Of a DNA stretch of 64,000 nt, positions 25,537-36,617 are shown piece by piece. Positions within the stretch are counted from its first letter, which is position 1; the number at the start of each line of letters is the position of its first letter. Under the pieces are notes generated by a model. It was not told the DNA's origin and made no database searches. It saw only the letters and a list, made by a program, of their open reading frames with translations. Origin of the DNA: Letharia columbiana (taxonomy: Eukaryota > Ascomycota > Lecanoromycetes > Lecanorales > Parmeliaceae); the NCBI RefSeq assembly GCF_014066305.1, contig NW_023501052.1, positions 747,001 through 811,000 of the forward strand, given 5' to 3'. A program made the position numbers and the translations under genes.

Positions 25537-26165
25537 GAGCTTTTTATGTAGTACCAGGAAGGAGTGTGGTGAGAGGGCGGAGTGAAAAGGGGGGATGGTA
25601 AATATACAAACAGTCGAAGCTAAGGCAGCTCTTTCGCACATTCCCCCACCATCACTCGGATCGGAACTCGGAGCTTTTCACTGCCGAATGTACCTTACTT
25701 CACTACCAAGGTTGCATAGCCGTATGCAGCTCGCAGACATCTAGTGGCCACCCTGGAGCTATCGCCAGTCACGTTGTTTTGTGCCAGTCACGCAGATACA
25801 TCATGAAACATCTATTATACAGGTGGCTACAAGAGAGACACAGCGTGCGGATTCGTACAAAGACTTAACGCCGTTACACCCGCGCTATGAGCAAGTAGCC
25901 ACCAAACGCTTTGTCAAAAACTCGATCTTGGATCAGATTGCAGCTTCAGAGACCCCGTCATGGACCGCTGTCCGACTGAATCCTGAAGGGATGTGTTTCG
26001 TACCAAACCCCGTTCTGCATCTTGCCCTGCAACGTTGCACACTCCGTGCTTTCGCGTCCGCAAGCCATGATTTGAAGGCGGCAGCATGGCGCGGGTCCCA
26101 TTGAAAGGTACCTGTATAACGTGTCGAATGGAGAAAACATCTTTCAAAAGGCCATCATCAATATA
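25537..26165. other. Intergenic, no gene seen
   Basis: 5' flank of the GMC gene and 3' flank of the rhodopsin-domain gene. Short ORFs here are unsupported. Confidence 0.4.
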
Positions 26166-27491
26166 TTAGACATGCTCAATGTTCTGATGAACCATTATGA
26201 CTCCCACTTCTGGCAATTCCAGATTTTCGGCATCAGGTCCCTTGATGTGGGTATGCACAGCAGGCTCCAAAGCTTTGAGCACTGGAATCTCGTAGTCGTC
26301 ACTTCTCGAAGCCGAGCGTCCGTAAGGATGTCTACCGTAGCGGAAGGAACCAAAGGACTTGTATGCCGACACTCCACTTTCTTGCGAATTGGGTTTGGTC
26401 CTGTATCGCAGAAAGATAGGGCGAAGAGTTGGTAGACACGCACTGATGACGCCAAGAGCAAGTTCAATTACGCTCCAGATGAAGACCGGAGATGTGTAAT
26501 CTGAAAGACTTAGTGAGCGCTGAGTTTGAAGGACAAAGAGGCTTACACGTTTCATCGTTGAAATGGACAGCCAGAATATTGCCGACTTGGACGTACACCA
26601 CCAAGCGCGCAACGCTCGAAGCAGTGGCTCTGATGACGATCAGTAAGGCCATCCTCAGCGCACGACGAATGACTATAATGTACTTACAATGCACCCAAAA
26701 GAAGCATACATATGACACCTATCTTCTGCTTTTGGGGAAGTTGTAATTTCAGGACCATCGGTATGGGCAAGGCGAGAATCAGGCAATCCAACAGGATGTC
26801 CGTTGAGCTGCCAACATACCACAGCGGAATCGCGTTCACACATTTCTTACCGTAAAACGGCTCGATCAAGGGTGTTATTGGATAACATTGAAACAAACTT
26901 GCAAAAAAAAAGGAGATGGTCCATGCGGTGACAACCACCAAGAGAATTTTCGCTCGTATACGAAATGCTCGAACATCGAAGATGCGCATATAGAGGACGA
27001 GAATCGAAGCTTTGGCGAGACCATAGCCGGAGTACGTGAGCATCTGTAACGCAAATTTGCACTGGTGATGGATCATGTTACTACACGGGCCTGAGCAGGG
27101 CAGTGTCCTCCTTACCGTCTCGTAGCGCAAAAAGCGAGGGTCGTTCAGGATTGGCATGCCATTTGGCGCGTCCGTCTGATGCTGGCCGAGCTGTCCATCA
27201 ATCGCAGCTATTCACCACGTGTTAGGAAACAGAGTCGACGTTTAGGCATAGAGTGTACATACCTATGAGTTGAACTACACAAGACCCTATCGTAGTCGCC
27301 TAGGTAGTCTTAGAAACTTGATCGCAAACGTAGAGTCAAAGCCTTACCAGAGCCAATAAGATCAGGTAATCATCCCATCCAAAGCCTCGACGGCTCATGG
27401 TCTTTGCCCATATCCGCAGACCCACAACAGACGTAGGCAATACCATAAATATGACGGCGATGGCGATGGTCTGCCCACGGGAGTAGCCCAT
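26166..27491 (-). CDS. Rhodopsin-domain (Pth11-like) integral membrane protein
   Basis: Seven-helix fungal membrane protein of the large SAT4/rhodopsin-domain family, of generally unknown function; some members (Pth11) sense surface cues. The model joins 27491-27348, 27299-27263, 27207-27116, 27061-26688, 26629-26547 and 26500-26166, giving 354 residues. Helix-rich segments include GQTIAIAVIFMVLPTSVVGL, a WDDYLILLAL motif, YGLAKASILVLYMRIF, TAWTISFFFASLFQCYPI, and FIWSVIELALGVISACLPTLRP, the hallmark near the last helix, followed by a polar cytosolic tail. The 58 bp intron at 26630-26687 skips an in-frame stop and rejoins the family sequence at TASSVARLVVYVQVGN. It lies inside the RiPP-like cluster but is not a known transporter class, so a role there is open. 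Confidence 0.85.
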
Positions 27492-28963
27492 GTCGAGTCG
27501 CAAATACCCCTCGTCGCTCTCTTCTTCACGGCTTCTCTTTGTACGCCTTTGGGAGGAGGATTAAGATTAGGGCTGACAAAGATGATTTGTGTGTGCAGGG
27601 GTGAGAGAAGACCTCTGGATTATTTGTAGTTTAAGGTAGCGAATTATGTAGAAACAGGGACTGTTCACGTATCAAATGGAGGTAGATTCAACAATGAAGG
27701 AATTATAACATCAAGGTAACTGAAAGAGAGTCTCAACCACTGCCGTGATACTCTGGGTGAGGCAAAGCCATTGACGCAGGACTATACCTTAATCTGAAAT
27801 GACCGTGGAAGGATTTAGGAAGGTAGGTACTGTAGGTAGAGACAACGTGCCGAGAATGATCCTCGGCATCTACCCATCTACCCCACACACACCTCCACAC
27901 CTCCAAACCACTTTATCCGCTCCGGAATGCGCAAAAACAGATGGACAAGATAGATTGGTCAGAATGCTGCTTTCACGTCCGGGAAGCACCGGAACTGCCG
28001 GCACATGGGCAGTGGGTGGCAGTGTTCCAGGTAGGTAACCTCTCAGAAGGCGAGCCTCGTGGGTCCCCACACCGCCCATATACTTCTGCAGCTACACGGC
28101 CCCAACTTCCAATTTGCGAAGTGAAGCAGAGCCGACTGGTGTAGAGGTGGAGGGTGTGCGGATGGTTTGGCCAAGCCTTGCGGCTGAATTGCTTTTGCTC
28201 CACCAATGGAAAAATGATATGCATATGAAAAAGTGGGGAGGGGAGCGGATTCGCAAATCCTTGCCTGATAACGCACACGCTACCTGCATATGAAGTTATG
28301 GCTACTGGCGCAGGGAAGTCTCCGAGTGGTCCTGTTGTCAGCAGTATTCTAATTCAATTCCAACGAGATACGCACGGTATGCCCGATCATACTCTGCGGG
28401 GTTGGAAGGGACGAACCGAATTGAATTGATTGCGTAGGACTTGTTTTGGCCGTTCTGACGCAAAGCGACGCTGCTCTCTTCTCTGATTCGCCATCGAGCT
28501 ATAAAACGTACAGTAGGTAGTAATGGGACACCCGCTGACAGGACCTTGCAGCGCAAATGGTGCTAGGTACATACTACTTTAGTCCCGGCATTTTCCATTT
28601 CTTCGCTTGCAGTTGCCATGTGGCATCCCGCTCTGACAGCCTTCGGGGTCCTACACTTCGCATCCTTTATTAATCTTTTCACTTCCAATGCATTGCGCGT
28701 TGCAAAAACAGTTATTGATGCGGCACACTGTCGGCTTACGCAGTAAGCCTGAATGCCCACTGTCATTAGATTGTTCTCGCTGCTTTTACACAGCGGCTGT
28801 CAAGCGTGTCTTAATTTAATGTAAATATGTTGTATGTACGACTTGTTGTGCGAAAGGGGGACCCCAACTGACGCTCCAATTGATATTTTCCACACGCGTG
28901 GCAGACCTTTTCACCGCCTTGTCAGTGTTTCATTCCAAAAGAAAACCCCAGCTAGCTTCTGCC
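27492..28963. other. Intergenic, no gene seen
   Basis: About 1.5 kb between the rhodopsin-domain gene and module B. Several short ORFs exist on both strands, but none has recognised sequence or a consistent exon structure. Confidence 0.4.
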
Positions 28964-29989
28964 ATGTCTCCAATGTTTTCTAACCGCGCGGTTTTACTAG
29001 ACGAAGAAAATTACCCAGACGTTCAGCCTCTTCTCGGACAGCAGGAGGAAAAGGATACAAGCTCCAGTCTCGGTTCCAATGCCATCTTGCAGGAAAGTGT
29101 GGGCCAAAAGAAAAGAGCCACAACCTTTACCAATGGCTTTACCATATCCTCACATTCGCCCACGTTCCCCTCCTTATCCTCTCCCTTCTCCTGTATCTCA
29201 AAGCACCAGTGCGTAGCCAGTGTGTGAACAGCCGACTTGACAACCATCTTCCCCCGTAAGTAGCTTGCCACCCTCGCATCCTAGCTCTTCCACATCGGAC
29301 CGTACCTGCTCGCTCACCACAAAAGCCCTCGCCCACAGTAACGCTGTCCAGTTCGAGCGCCGCAATCCAGCAGTCAAAGTGCACACCGGCCCCACGCGAC
29401 CCACAGCTCGATGCCGCCCGGCACACGTTTTTCGAAAGTGCGCCGGAACCCCCTCACGGACAATCACGCTCGACTTTTGCTGACCTAGAACCACAGACAC
29501 CCAGGATCCGAGTCCCGCGTGAAGATCTCGAATACTACAACCTGACCTCTGTACCTGTGGCAGGTGGGTTCGGGCCACGCGACAGAGCTGGGCGCGCACC
29601 ATGGGTTGCACCGCCTGGTGAGTCGCACTCAAGCATGGCTCGAATAGCAATACGGTGCTGATGATGGCGGGTTAGAAAACGATCAGGCGATGGAATACAA
29701 AGACGACTTTTTGTCGACGAAAGGGAAGCGGAGATGGAGGAGTGGAGAGCGCACATCGGTACGTCCCAATTCGTGCGACTGTCTGAGGTGGAAGGACAAC
29801 CTGACGGGAAGATAGATCATTGGCATGGAGATGATGCGAGTGTCTATCATGTACAGGGGTCGTCCTTCGCCCGGCACCTTCCACTATCTTTCTGAGAATC
29901 GACCACGGTTGACGGCCGTCGCCTTGGGATGTCATCAGTGTGTGAACCGGGACAGCCTTTTGGAATGGGTAGGAGTCGAACCGTGCTAA
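28964..29989 (+). pseudogene. Decayed UstYa/DUF3328-family gene, module B type I
   Basis: Counterpart of the gene at 18221-19324, in the same position relative to its convergent partner. Recognisable pieces in order: MSPMFSNRAVLLDEENYPD (28964), a membrane segment HVPLLILSLLLYL (about 29157) in another frame, NAVQFERRNP (about 29341), DPQLDAARHTFFES (about 29398) in a third frame, RVPREDLEYYNLTSVPV (about 29510), GAHHGLHRL (about 29592), AEMEEWRAHI (about 29730), and GRPSPGTFHYL to LTAVALGCHQCV before the stop at 29987-29989. Successive pieces need several single-base frame changes that introns do not explain. The first HxxHC motif has become HGLHR, losing the Cys, and the second is broken by an extra G (CATTGGCATGGAG). 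This is very likely a dead copy. Confidence 0.8.
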
Positions 29990-30113
29990 CAGGACCTGAG
30001 TTGGCGTTGAAAGAACATGGAACCGGACCATCTCGATTAAAAACTTCATATGACGTGACGATAACAAAAACATGCATCTCGACCTATTCAACATCGACCC
30101 GGACGTACCGCTT

Positions 30114-31052
30114 CTACAGACGCTCCGACTCGCCGATCCCCTCGGGCCAGCTCCGCCACTCTTCCGCCCACCCCTTGACCCGCTCGAAATCCCGGCACGT
30201 GCGCCGAAACTCCCAGCCGGTGACCCCGCCCAACTCGAAGTCCACCGGCTCCAGGTTCGTGTCGACGCTACACATCAGGGATTGGCGGAGGTAATCAAAA
30301 CAGTGCCGCAGGTGGTGCGGGTCCGGCCGTTTGTTGTGGTCGTGGACGCGTTGCATGTCCGCGAGGTTGCCGTTCAGGGCTGCGTAATAGCCCACCCGCA
30401 ACATATTCTAAAGGGGGGGGGAATAGCACGGTCAGTCTTTGGCCGCGGCGAGTTGCGATTGGGGTAGGGGTTGTATCGTTGTTGGTTGAAAGGCGGGTTT
30501 CGGGATCGCTTACCACGCAGTGGAGTTCGTGGAAGACTGCGAGACCGGAGAGGTTCGGCGACACCTCTGGGTGTTTTACAAAACCGACGCCCTCTGCTTC
30601 GAAGTCAGTATGGCTCACGGCCTGGGATCCGTCTCCGCTTACTCGGGAACATGGAGTCCCAGGCTGCGTCCGTCTCGGGGGAGGGCTCCTCCGTGTAGGT
30701 CAGGTTGTACACCATTGGATATCTGACGTCTCCCGGCGGTATCAAAAAGTCTGCCCCGGTCAGTATCCTTCACCCTGACTTTGTCGTGACGGATCGTAAA
30801 ACCATCAACGTTGCCCTTTGAGGCGCTCCATCTGCGGTTTCCCAAGGCGAAACCAATGCCCCCGGAACCAATCATAGAGGTTATAACGAGAAGGGTAACA
30901 CATATGATATACCATTTAGACTTCTTCCCAGGCCTCAAGTCGGCTCCCGGCTCTTCTTTATTTTCCTCAGATGTGCGTAGAGGTACATAGTCCTTCCCTC
31001 CGGACTTTGAAAGATACGCTCCGAGAAAGCCCCGCTGCCAATCCACAGACAT
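30114..31052 (-). CDS. UstYa/DUF3328-family oxidase, module B type II
   Basis: Paralogue of the gene at 19714-20652. The model joins 31052-30803, 30750-30643, 30596-30514 and 30407-30114 (244 residues). The last three exons match the paralogue's lengths exactly, and most of the final exon is the same protein sequence (for example HDHNKRPDPHHLRHCFDYLR). One membrane segment lies at about 47-69, followed by YPMVYNLTYTEEP, TDAAWDSMFP, GVGFVKHPEV, HELHC (about 142-146) and HLRHC (about 179-183). The donor of intron 1 is the least certain site: GTTTTA fits phase and length, but GTCACG is possible. The gene is divergent from precursor 2. It is intact and could act on either precursor. Confidence 0.88.
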
Positions 31053-31601
31053 TCCGCAGAGTCCTGTATGCTGTGGACGAGGATTCGGAGAGACAGTCGT
31101 AGGAATGGTATACCTAGGTCTACGGTCGTATGGATGAGATGGCCAAGGAAAAAAGGTGGGGTTTAGAGTACCGGATCCGATTGCAAGCGGTTAAAGCAGC
31201 ACTTACTCGGATTCGACATCTTTGGAACGATGTCAGATGACGAGTTTCGGAAGGGGCAAGTAGTCCTGAACTTGCGAAATGGCCCGGATGGTCAACGACC
31301 AACGCGCGTTGGGCAATGCAAGGATGAGAAATCGATGGGAAGGGACTAAGGAAGCAAGAGAAAGACGAGCAATGCAAGTAGGTATGAGCAATCGATGGAG
31401 AAGGGACTAAGAAAGCAAGAGAAAGACAACACAGGCTGCATGCAATGATGCACCTAAATCTAGAAGGTGACCCGCTCACAAACTCAGTTATAACAGGTGC
31501 CTTTCCACAATCCTAGCCATTCAAACCCGTCTCCAAACTCGTTCAACTTCCCAACACCAATAAGGGGGTCAAAAAGATTCATCTTTGCGAATTTCGAGAC
31601 G
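31053..31601. promoter_or_regulatory. Divergent intergenic region between UstYa type II and precursor 2, with a tandem repeat
   Basis: The 549 bp region shared by two divergent genes. It contains a directly repeated 60 bp unit at about 31313-31430; both copies include AATCGATGG, AAGGGACTAA and AAGCAAGAGAAAGAC. Such a duplication could carry repeated regulatory sites, but no known motif was recognised. Confidence 0.5.
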
Positions 31602-31894
31602 ATGAAAGCGACTATCTACGTGTGGGGATGTCTCGCCCTCAGCCTTGCCTGCAACGCTCTTCCCGTTAGCCGCCGCGAAGGTATGGTAAACCATCTGGCC
31701 ACGCGGATCCAACCGTACGCTGACCACCGACAGGCCTCCTCCCACGAGCAGAGTCAGTAGACGGCGATGATCAAGTCGTCTACACGTGGTCTCTGCCGGA
31801 CGAGAAGAGCAAGCGTGCCGAATCGGCGGACGGCGATGATCGAGTGGTCTACACCTGGTCTCTGCCGGACGAGAAATCGAAAGTCAAGGGTTAG
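31602..31894 (+). CDS. Dikaritin-type RiPP precursor peptide 2
   Basis: Paralogue of precursor 1. Exons 31602-31680 and 31758-31894 (78 bp GT-AG intron, branch-like GCTGACC) encode 71 residues. A signal peptide (about 1-19, ending CNAL) is followed by PVSRRE with a dibasic site at 24-25. Two repeats come next, 23 residues apart: GDDQVVYTWSLPDEK (29-43) then SKR, and GDDRVVYTWSLPDEK (52-66) then SK and a stop. The intron falls at the same place as in precursor 1, just after ALPV plus a few residues. The gene is intact. It differs from precursor 1 mainly at the residue before Pro (Leu instead of Arg) and in Asp for Glu, so the two could give related products. Confidence 0.87.
31766..31886 (+). 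repeat. 69 bp core repeats of precursor 2
   Basis: Two units starting GATGAT at 31766 and 31835, in frame, each encoding VVYTWSLPDEKSK. Confidence 0.85.
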
Positions 31895-32828
31895 GACTGA
31901 GGGGCAACTGTGGGAAGGAATGGAAAGTTGCGGTGACGGCAGTCGGGAGAGTGGGGCTGAGAGCGAGAGCGTAAGCATGTATCAGCTGAGGCTCGGAAGG
32001 ACGACTTCATAGGGCCGTAAGATGATGATTCACGATCCGTTTGCCTTGTTTTGCCTCGTTTTTCGATCCGTTATTCTCAACGGAGTAGGTAGTGCCGCGC
32101 CACTGATTTTGTCACTGACCCCAAACCCCACCGCCACAATGTACATGTACTTAAGGCAGAAGAAGCAACAAAAAGCGAAGATGATTTTGACCACGTTAGT
32201 AATCCGCAGATGGGATTGGATTTCCCTTGCTAGATATCAAGATTGTAAAATTATAATTATACGAGAATGATTTGGTCTGTGAATGTGAGCCCACCTACCT
32301 TAGTCTCACAGCTTTCCCGCTCCTAGGCCCTGCTTTCGGCGTCCCGGGCGTCTGTGTCTGGTGCAGCCGGGGAACACCACCCCCATTCCATTCTCCCGAG
32401 AGTAGCGTAAATAACACGTCAGGTCGGGTAGAAAGCACCAAACATGCTCCCGACGAAAGAGGTCAAAGCTTCCTTCCACTTGCGTACCTACAATAATAAA
32501 GAAAGACCCGCGCAGATATTCGGCCGTGTTTAATACCAGTAGACGGTGGAGCCCATGCCACCATCACATTTGAAGCTTTCCCACCTCACACTGGTGAGGC
32601 TAATCCCAAGAATGGCTGTGCCCTGGGATCGGCATCGCATCGGCAAGAATTGTAAGACGCTCCTTCCTAAAGGGTGAGAATGGCGCACCAAGCGGGAGTT
32701 GGAGTTACATTCACCACGCGACCAGGCTGGCTTGAGACAACGACCTCCATTGTCTTTCGCCTTTTAAACCTCATCACATCCTTTTCCCACTTCTTATCAG
32801 CTTTCAAGTTCCGGCATTGCAAGCAGAC
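31895..32828. other. Intergenic, no gene seen
   Basis: 3' flank of precursor 2 and 5' flank of the FAD oxidase. No supported ORF or repeat. Confidence 0.4.
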
Positions 32829-34422
32829 ATGTGGCCGTTATCACCGTTATCATTGTACATCCTACCCTTCCTTCTGTCTCTTGTGTCTGCCGTCGTTCTA
32901 CCCACAAGTCCCGCCAACTCCACTTGCAACCAGCAGTGCCAAATCGACAAGAATCTTGGCCCGGAGTTGTCGAGACATGCATCGATCGTGCACACCACCT
33001 CCGCGATTCCAAGATGGAGCGATTTTGACGCGCCAAATCCCGGTACGGTTGTGAATGTGGCATCGGAACATGATGTGTTATTGACAGTGCGTTTCTCCTT
33101 TCCTTCTTCGTCGTTGATCCGACTTCGATGTTCATGAGAAGGCAGGTCAAATATTGTATTGCACACAATCTGCGCTTTCTGGCCCAGAATGGCGGAAATG
33201 CCTGGGGTACCACCTTCACCATAGGACAGAATGACGTGCTCATCAACCTGAGAGGCATTCGAAAAATCCGATTCAATGCCAACAAAACTCAGGTCACGTT
33301 CCAAGGAGGAGCTATTGTATCAGAGGTCGTGGATGCCGCCTACGGAAACGGAACGCAAGTGTTGACAGGCAATTGCAACTGCATTGGGACACTTGGTGCA
33401 GCTCTTGGCGGCGGATATAGCCGTCTGATGGGTTTGTATGGATTCGGGGTTGACAACATCCTCTCCATGAATCTTGTGACACCGTCCGGTACCGCTATCG
33501 AGGTGGGGCCCAAAGATACAGACCTCTGGTGGGCTCTTCGAGGCGCCGGTCCCAATTTCGGCATTGTCACCTCCGCAACGATGAAGTCCTATCCTGTCCC
33601 AACTGCGCAGAACGGTGCCTGGCTTGGCCCACTCATCTTCACGGAAGACAAGATCGAAGCGCTTGTCCAAGCCATCAACGATCTGGATCTTTTACCTCCC
33701 ATGGCCATTTTTCTGTACTTTGCAACCTTGCCACCGAACAACACGGCTACCGTCATCGCGATCCCATTCTATCTTGGCAATGAGACCCAGGGCAAAGCTG
33801 CCTTTGCTTCCATTTCCGCCGTAGGTCCAGTTGCGGATGAGACTGCCTGGATACCTTACAACCTTATCAATGCAGGAAGCGACACTTTCTGCGCGAAGGG
33901 AGGCCGAAAACCTTCATACGGTGCTGGCTTTGCGCAAATGGATCCTGCGACTTGGCGCTCGATTTGGAATGAATACAACACCTTCATACAGAATCCAGGT
34001 ACGCAGAACACAAGTGTCTTGGTGGAGTGCTACTCGTTATATAAAGCCACGTCGTTCGGCAACGCATCGTCCTCGTACGCATTCCGTTCATCTATCAAGT
34101 ACAATGCTGTAGTCAACACCTGGTATGCGGATCCGGCTTTGGATTCCAGAGCGGAGGCATTCGGCTCTGCGGTCCGAGATCTATGGCGGTCCACTGATAA
34201 TTTGCCTTCAAATGAGACGTGAGTGACTCGTAATCTTCTTTGTGATGTTACCGGTATCATGCGAAAGCAGCATTCACTTACCCCTTTTATAGCTACATCA
34301 ACTATGCCAATGGTGATGAGCCTTTGGAAACCGTCTATGGAGGGAACGTTGCAAGATTGCAGAAGATCAAGCGAGAACATGATCCGCGAGGACGGTTCAA
34401 TCAATTCTTTCCCCTTACGTGA
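32829..34422 (+). CDS. Secreted FAD-linked oxidase (BBE/VAO type)
   Basis: FAD-dependent oxidoreductase of the berberine-bridge-enzyme-like group. Exons 32829-33086, 33146-34218 and 34293-34422 give 486 residues, typical for the family. A signal peptide (about 1-22) is followed by a stretch that starts PGTVVNVASEHDVLLT. The FAD domain includes NCNCIGTLGAALGGGYSRL, LWWALRGAGPNFGIVT, and the C-terminal BBE motif YINYANGD with DPRGRFNQFFP. The loop that normally reads SGGH, whose His binds FAD covalently, reads AQNGGNAWG here, so that His is absent; the Cys-rich NCNC motif remains. Such enzymes oxidise amines, alcohols or phenols, and similar genes occur in RiPP and polyketide clusters. No stop or frame break is seen. 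Confidence 0.9.
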
Positions 34423-34951
34423 ATGTATTGAGTTTTAAAAGGCGTTGCACAAGGATCATGGGAGCATATCTGACCATTTGCGTGGTCCAACTTCAGATAA
34501 GAACATTCGTCCAATTAGTTGCATAAGGAATCATGTAGATAAGCCGCGTCCGGTGGTGACTAGTGCAGACAGAAATCGAAGGATTCGACCTGCAGCTTCG
34601 CACCTTTTATAATGCTTTCTTCCGAAATAGTGCGAGCGCCAGCATCGTACCGCCACCCGAAAACACCCCAGGATCCGACCGGGTGCCTCATGTACCCCAC
34701 CGCTCAGCGTCCATCCTCCCCCCGTGTGCAGCACAGCAGCTGCCCCCCCCCCCGGTAGAACAAACCCGCTGATGCAGTCCAGGTGCACCCGAAGCTGGGG
34801 CGTGCACGTGAAGTGCGGCCCGCACCACCGTTGGGATTGTTCACGTGAGCGGCGGTGCAGGACGCCATCCGAGTCTGATTTGACGAAGCTTCTCCCCCCG
34901 ATCCATCACCGGGATCCACCGTTTACTCACACGCAACTTTCGATCCCAGAA
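34423..34951. other. Intergenic, no gene seen
   Basis: Contains a C-rich stretch (34740-34754) but no supported gene. Confidence 0.4.
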
Positions 34952-36491
34952 ATGGAAACGCGCTACGGACAGGATCACCGAGCTCGCCGCCATCATCTCC
35001 CAGAACACGGAGCGCATCAGTAACTACCTTGAACGGACACGACCTGCCGCCGTTATCGTTCGCAGCCGACGCGCCCCCGGGCTTACCGGAAGTGCTGGCG
35101 AGCGCACGCGCTGCCGTCGTGGAGGCTGCCGACGAGCTCAAGCTGCTCGTGCAAGGGCCGAAGGAGGCACTGCAATCCGAAGGGGTTCGCTTCCCCTTTT
35201 TCCGCGATGGTGGCACCGAGTGCATCGAGATGTTGTTGTACGCGAGGCTGACCTTTCGCCCACCGCTTCGCCGCGCTCCAGCAGCACGATCTCGTCAGCC
35301 TGCACGTCGTCGTGGACTACGGCATCGCCCGATCCTTCCCCGTCGGGCAGGAAGCGACGTTTGCGGACATCGGCGGGGCGTGCGGGCTCGGGGAGCGAGA
35401 GGTCCGTCGCGTGCTCCGCCATGCCATGACGAAGCGTGTGTTTCGGGAGTCGAGGAAGGGCGTCGTGGAGCATACCGCCGCGTCGAGGCTGTTGGCGCAG
35501 GATGAGGCGTTCGCCGATTGGGCAAATGTCAATCTCGGGGAGGCCTGGCCGGCGGCAGCTCAGGTGAGCGTGGACTGTGGTTTTCATGGACGGTGGGCGG
35601 CTTTTTTCCTGCTGACGGGACGGGATAGACGGTCAATGCGATGCGGAAGTGGCCTGGGTCGCAAAGAGCAGCTCAGAGTGTATTCTGCCCCGAGCGACGT
35701 TATGGTGGTGCGGAAAGCTGAATGTGTGAGCTAGGGCTTTTCCTGCTCCAGGGGTACGGACGACACGCTCTTTGATTACTTGGGCAAGCATCCGGAGCGA
35801 GCGACAAAGTTCGCCAGCGGTATGTCGGCCTTCAGTACAGGGCCTGGGTATAAACTGGACCACATCGTCGACGATCCGCTCTGGACCGACCTTGGAGAAG
35901 CCGTCGTTGTGGATCTCGGTGGTTCGACGGGGGAGGCGATGATTGCGCTCACGAGCAAATTCCCTCGACTCGTCGCCGTGGTGCAGGACTTACCGAATCC
36001 TATCGCTAGGCATCTCGTGCCTCCGACTGCGATACAGGGACGAATTCGGTTCATGGCCCATGACTTCTTCAACGAGCAACCTGTCAAGGACGCCGATGTG
36101 TACTTTTTCCGCTTGGTGTTGCATAATTGGTCCGACGAAGATTGCTCCCGGATCCTCAGAGCGCTCGTGCCGGCGTTGAAACCTGGGGCCAGGATTATCG
36201 TCAACGAGTGGTGTCTACCGGAAATACACACGATTTCCATCATGGAGGAACGAAGATTGAGGTCTGCACTCTTTCCGCACCAGATTTTGGTGGGTTACAG
36301 AGCTGACTGGGGGTCTTTTGCTGTGTAGGGCGATGGACATGCATATGCTGTCGCTTCTGAACGCGCGAGAGAGGGATAGCGATGACTGGGCAGATTTGTT
36401 CAACCATGCCCACCCAAAGTTCCAACTGAAGAGTATCACAACACCTAGAGGATCAAACCTCTCAGTTATAGAAGTCGTATGGACGGGCTAA
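34952..36491 (+). pseudogene. COMT-like O-methyltransferase with a disrupted 5' end
   Basis: SAM-dependent O-methyltransferase of the plant-COMT-like type common in fungal clusters. The N-terminal part is spread over three frames: the ATG at 34952, then RITELAAIISQNTERISNYL (about 34972), then NGHDLPPLSFAADAPPG (about 35029). No introns fit these changes. Downstream the gene reads well with introns: QHDLVSLHVVVDYGIARSFP and the winged-helix part (about 35283-35560), TVNAMRKWPGSQ (about 35629), GTDDTLFDYLGKHPERA (about 35752), the SAM motif VVVDLGGSTGEA (about 35905), VVQDLP, FFRLVLHNWSDEDC with the catalytic His, and after an intron at about 36260-36330 AMDMHMLSLLNARERD to the stop at 36489. 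The catalytic domain is intact. Whether a functional start exists is doubtful. Confidence 0.75.
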
Positions 36492-36617
36492 TAAGCTGCT
36501 CCATTGAGTTTGAAATCAGAACCGGTATAGGCAATCTTTTCTGTCTATATAACCCATAGAAAATCCAGCACGCTGTTTACTATGGCCATGATTTCCTGGC
36601 TCCATGTTTCCTATTCC

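Noticed and set aside
26660..26690. Apparent stop in the rhodopsin-domain gene
   Set aside because: A 58 bp GT-AG intron (26630-26687) removes it.
26166..27491. Rhodopsin-domain protein as the RiPP exporter
   Set aside because: The family is not a known transporter class; only its position suggests a link.
36260..36330. Apparent premature stop near the O-methyltransferase C-terminus
   Set aside because: A GT-AG intron leads back into the conserved C-terminal sequence.
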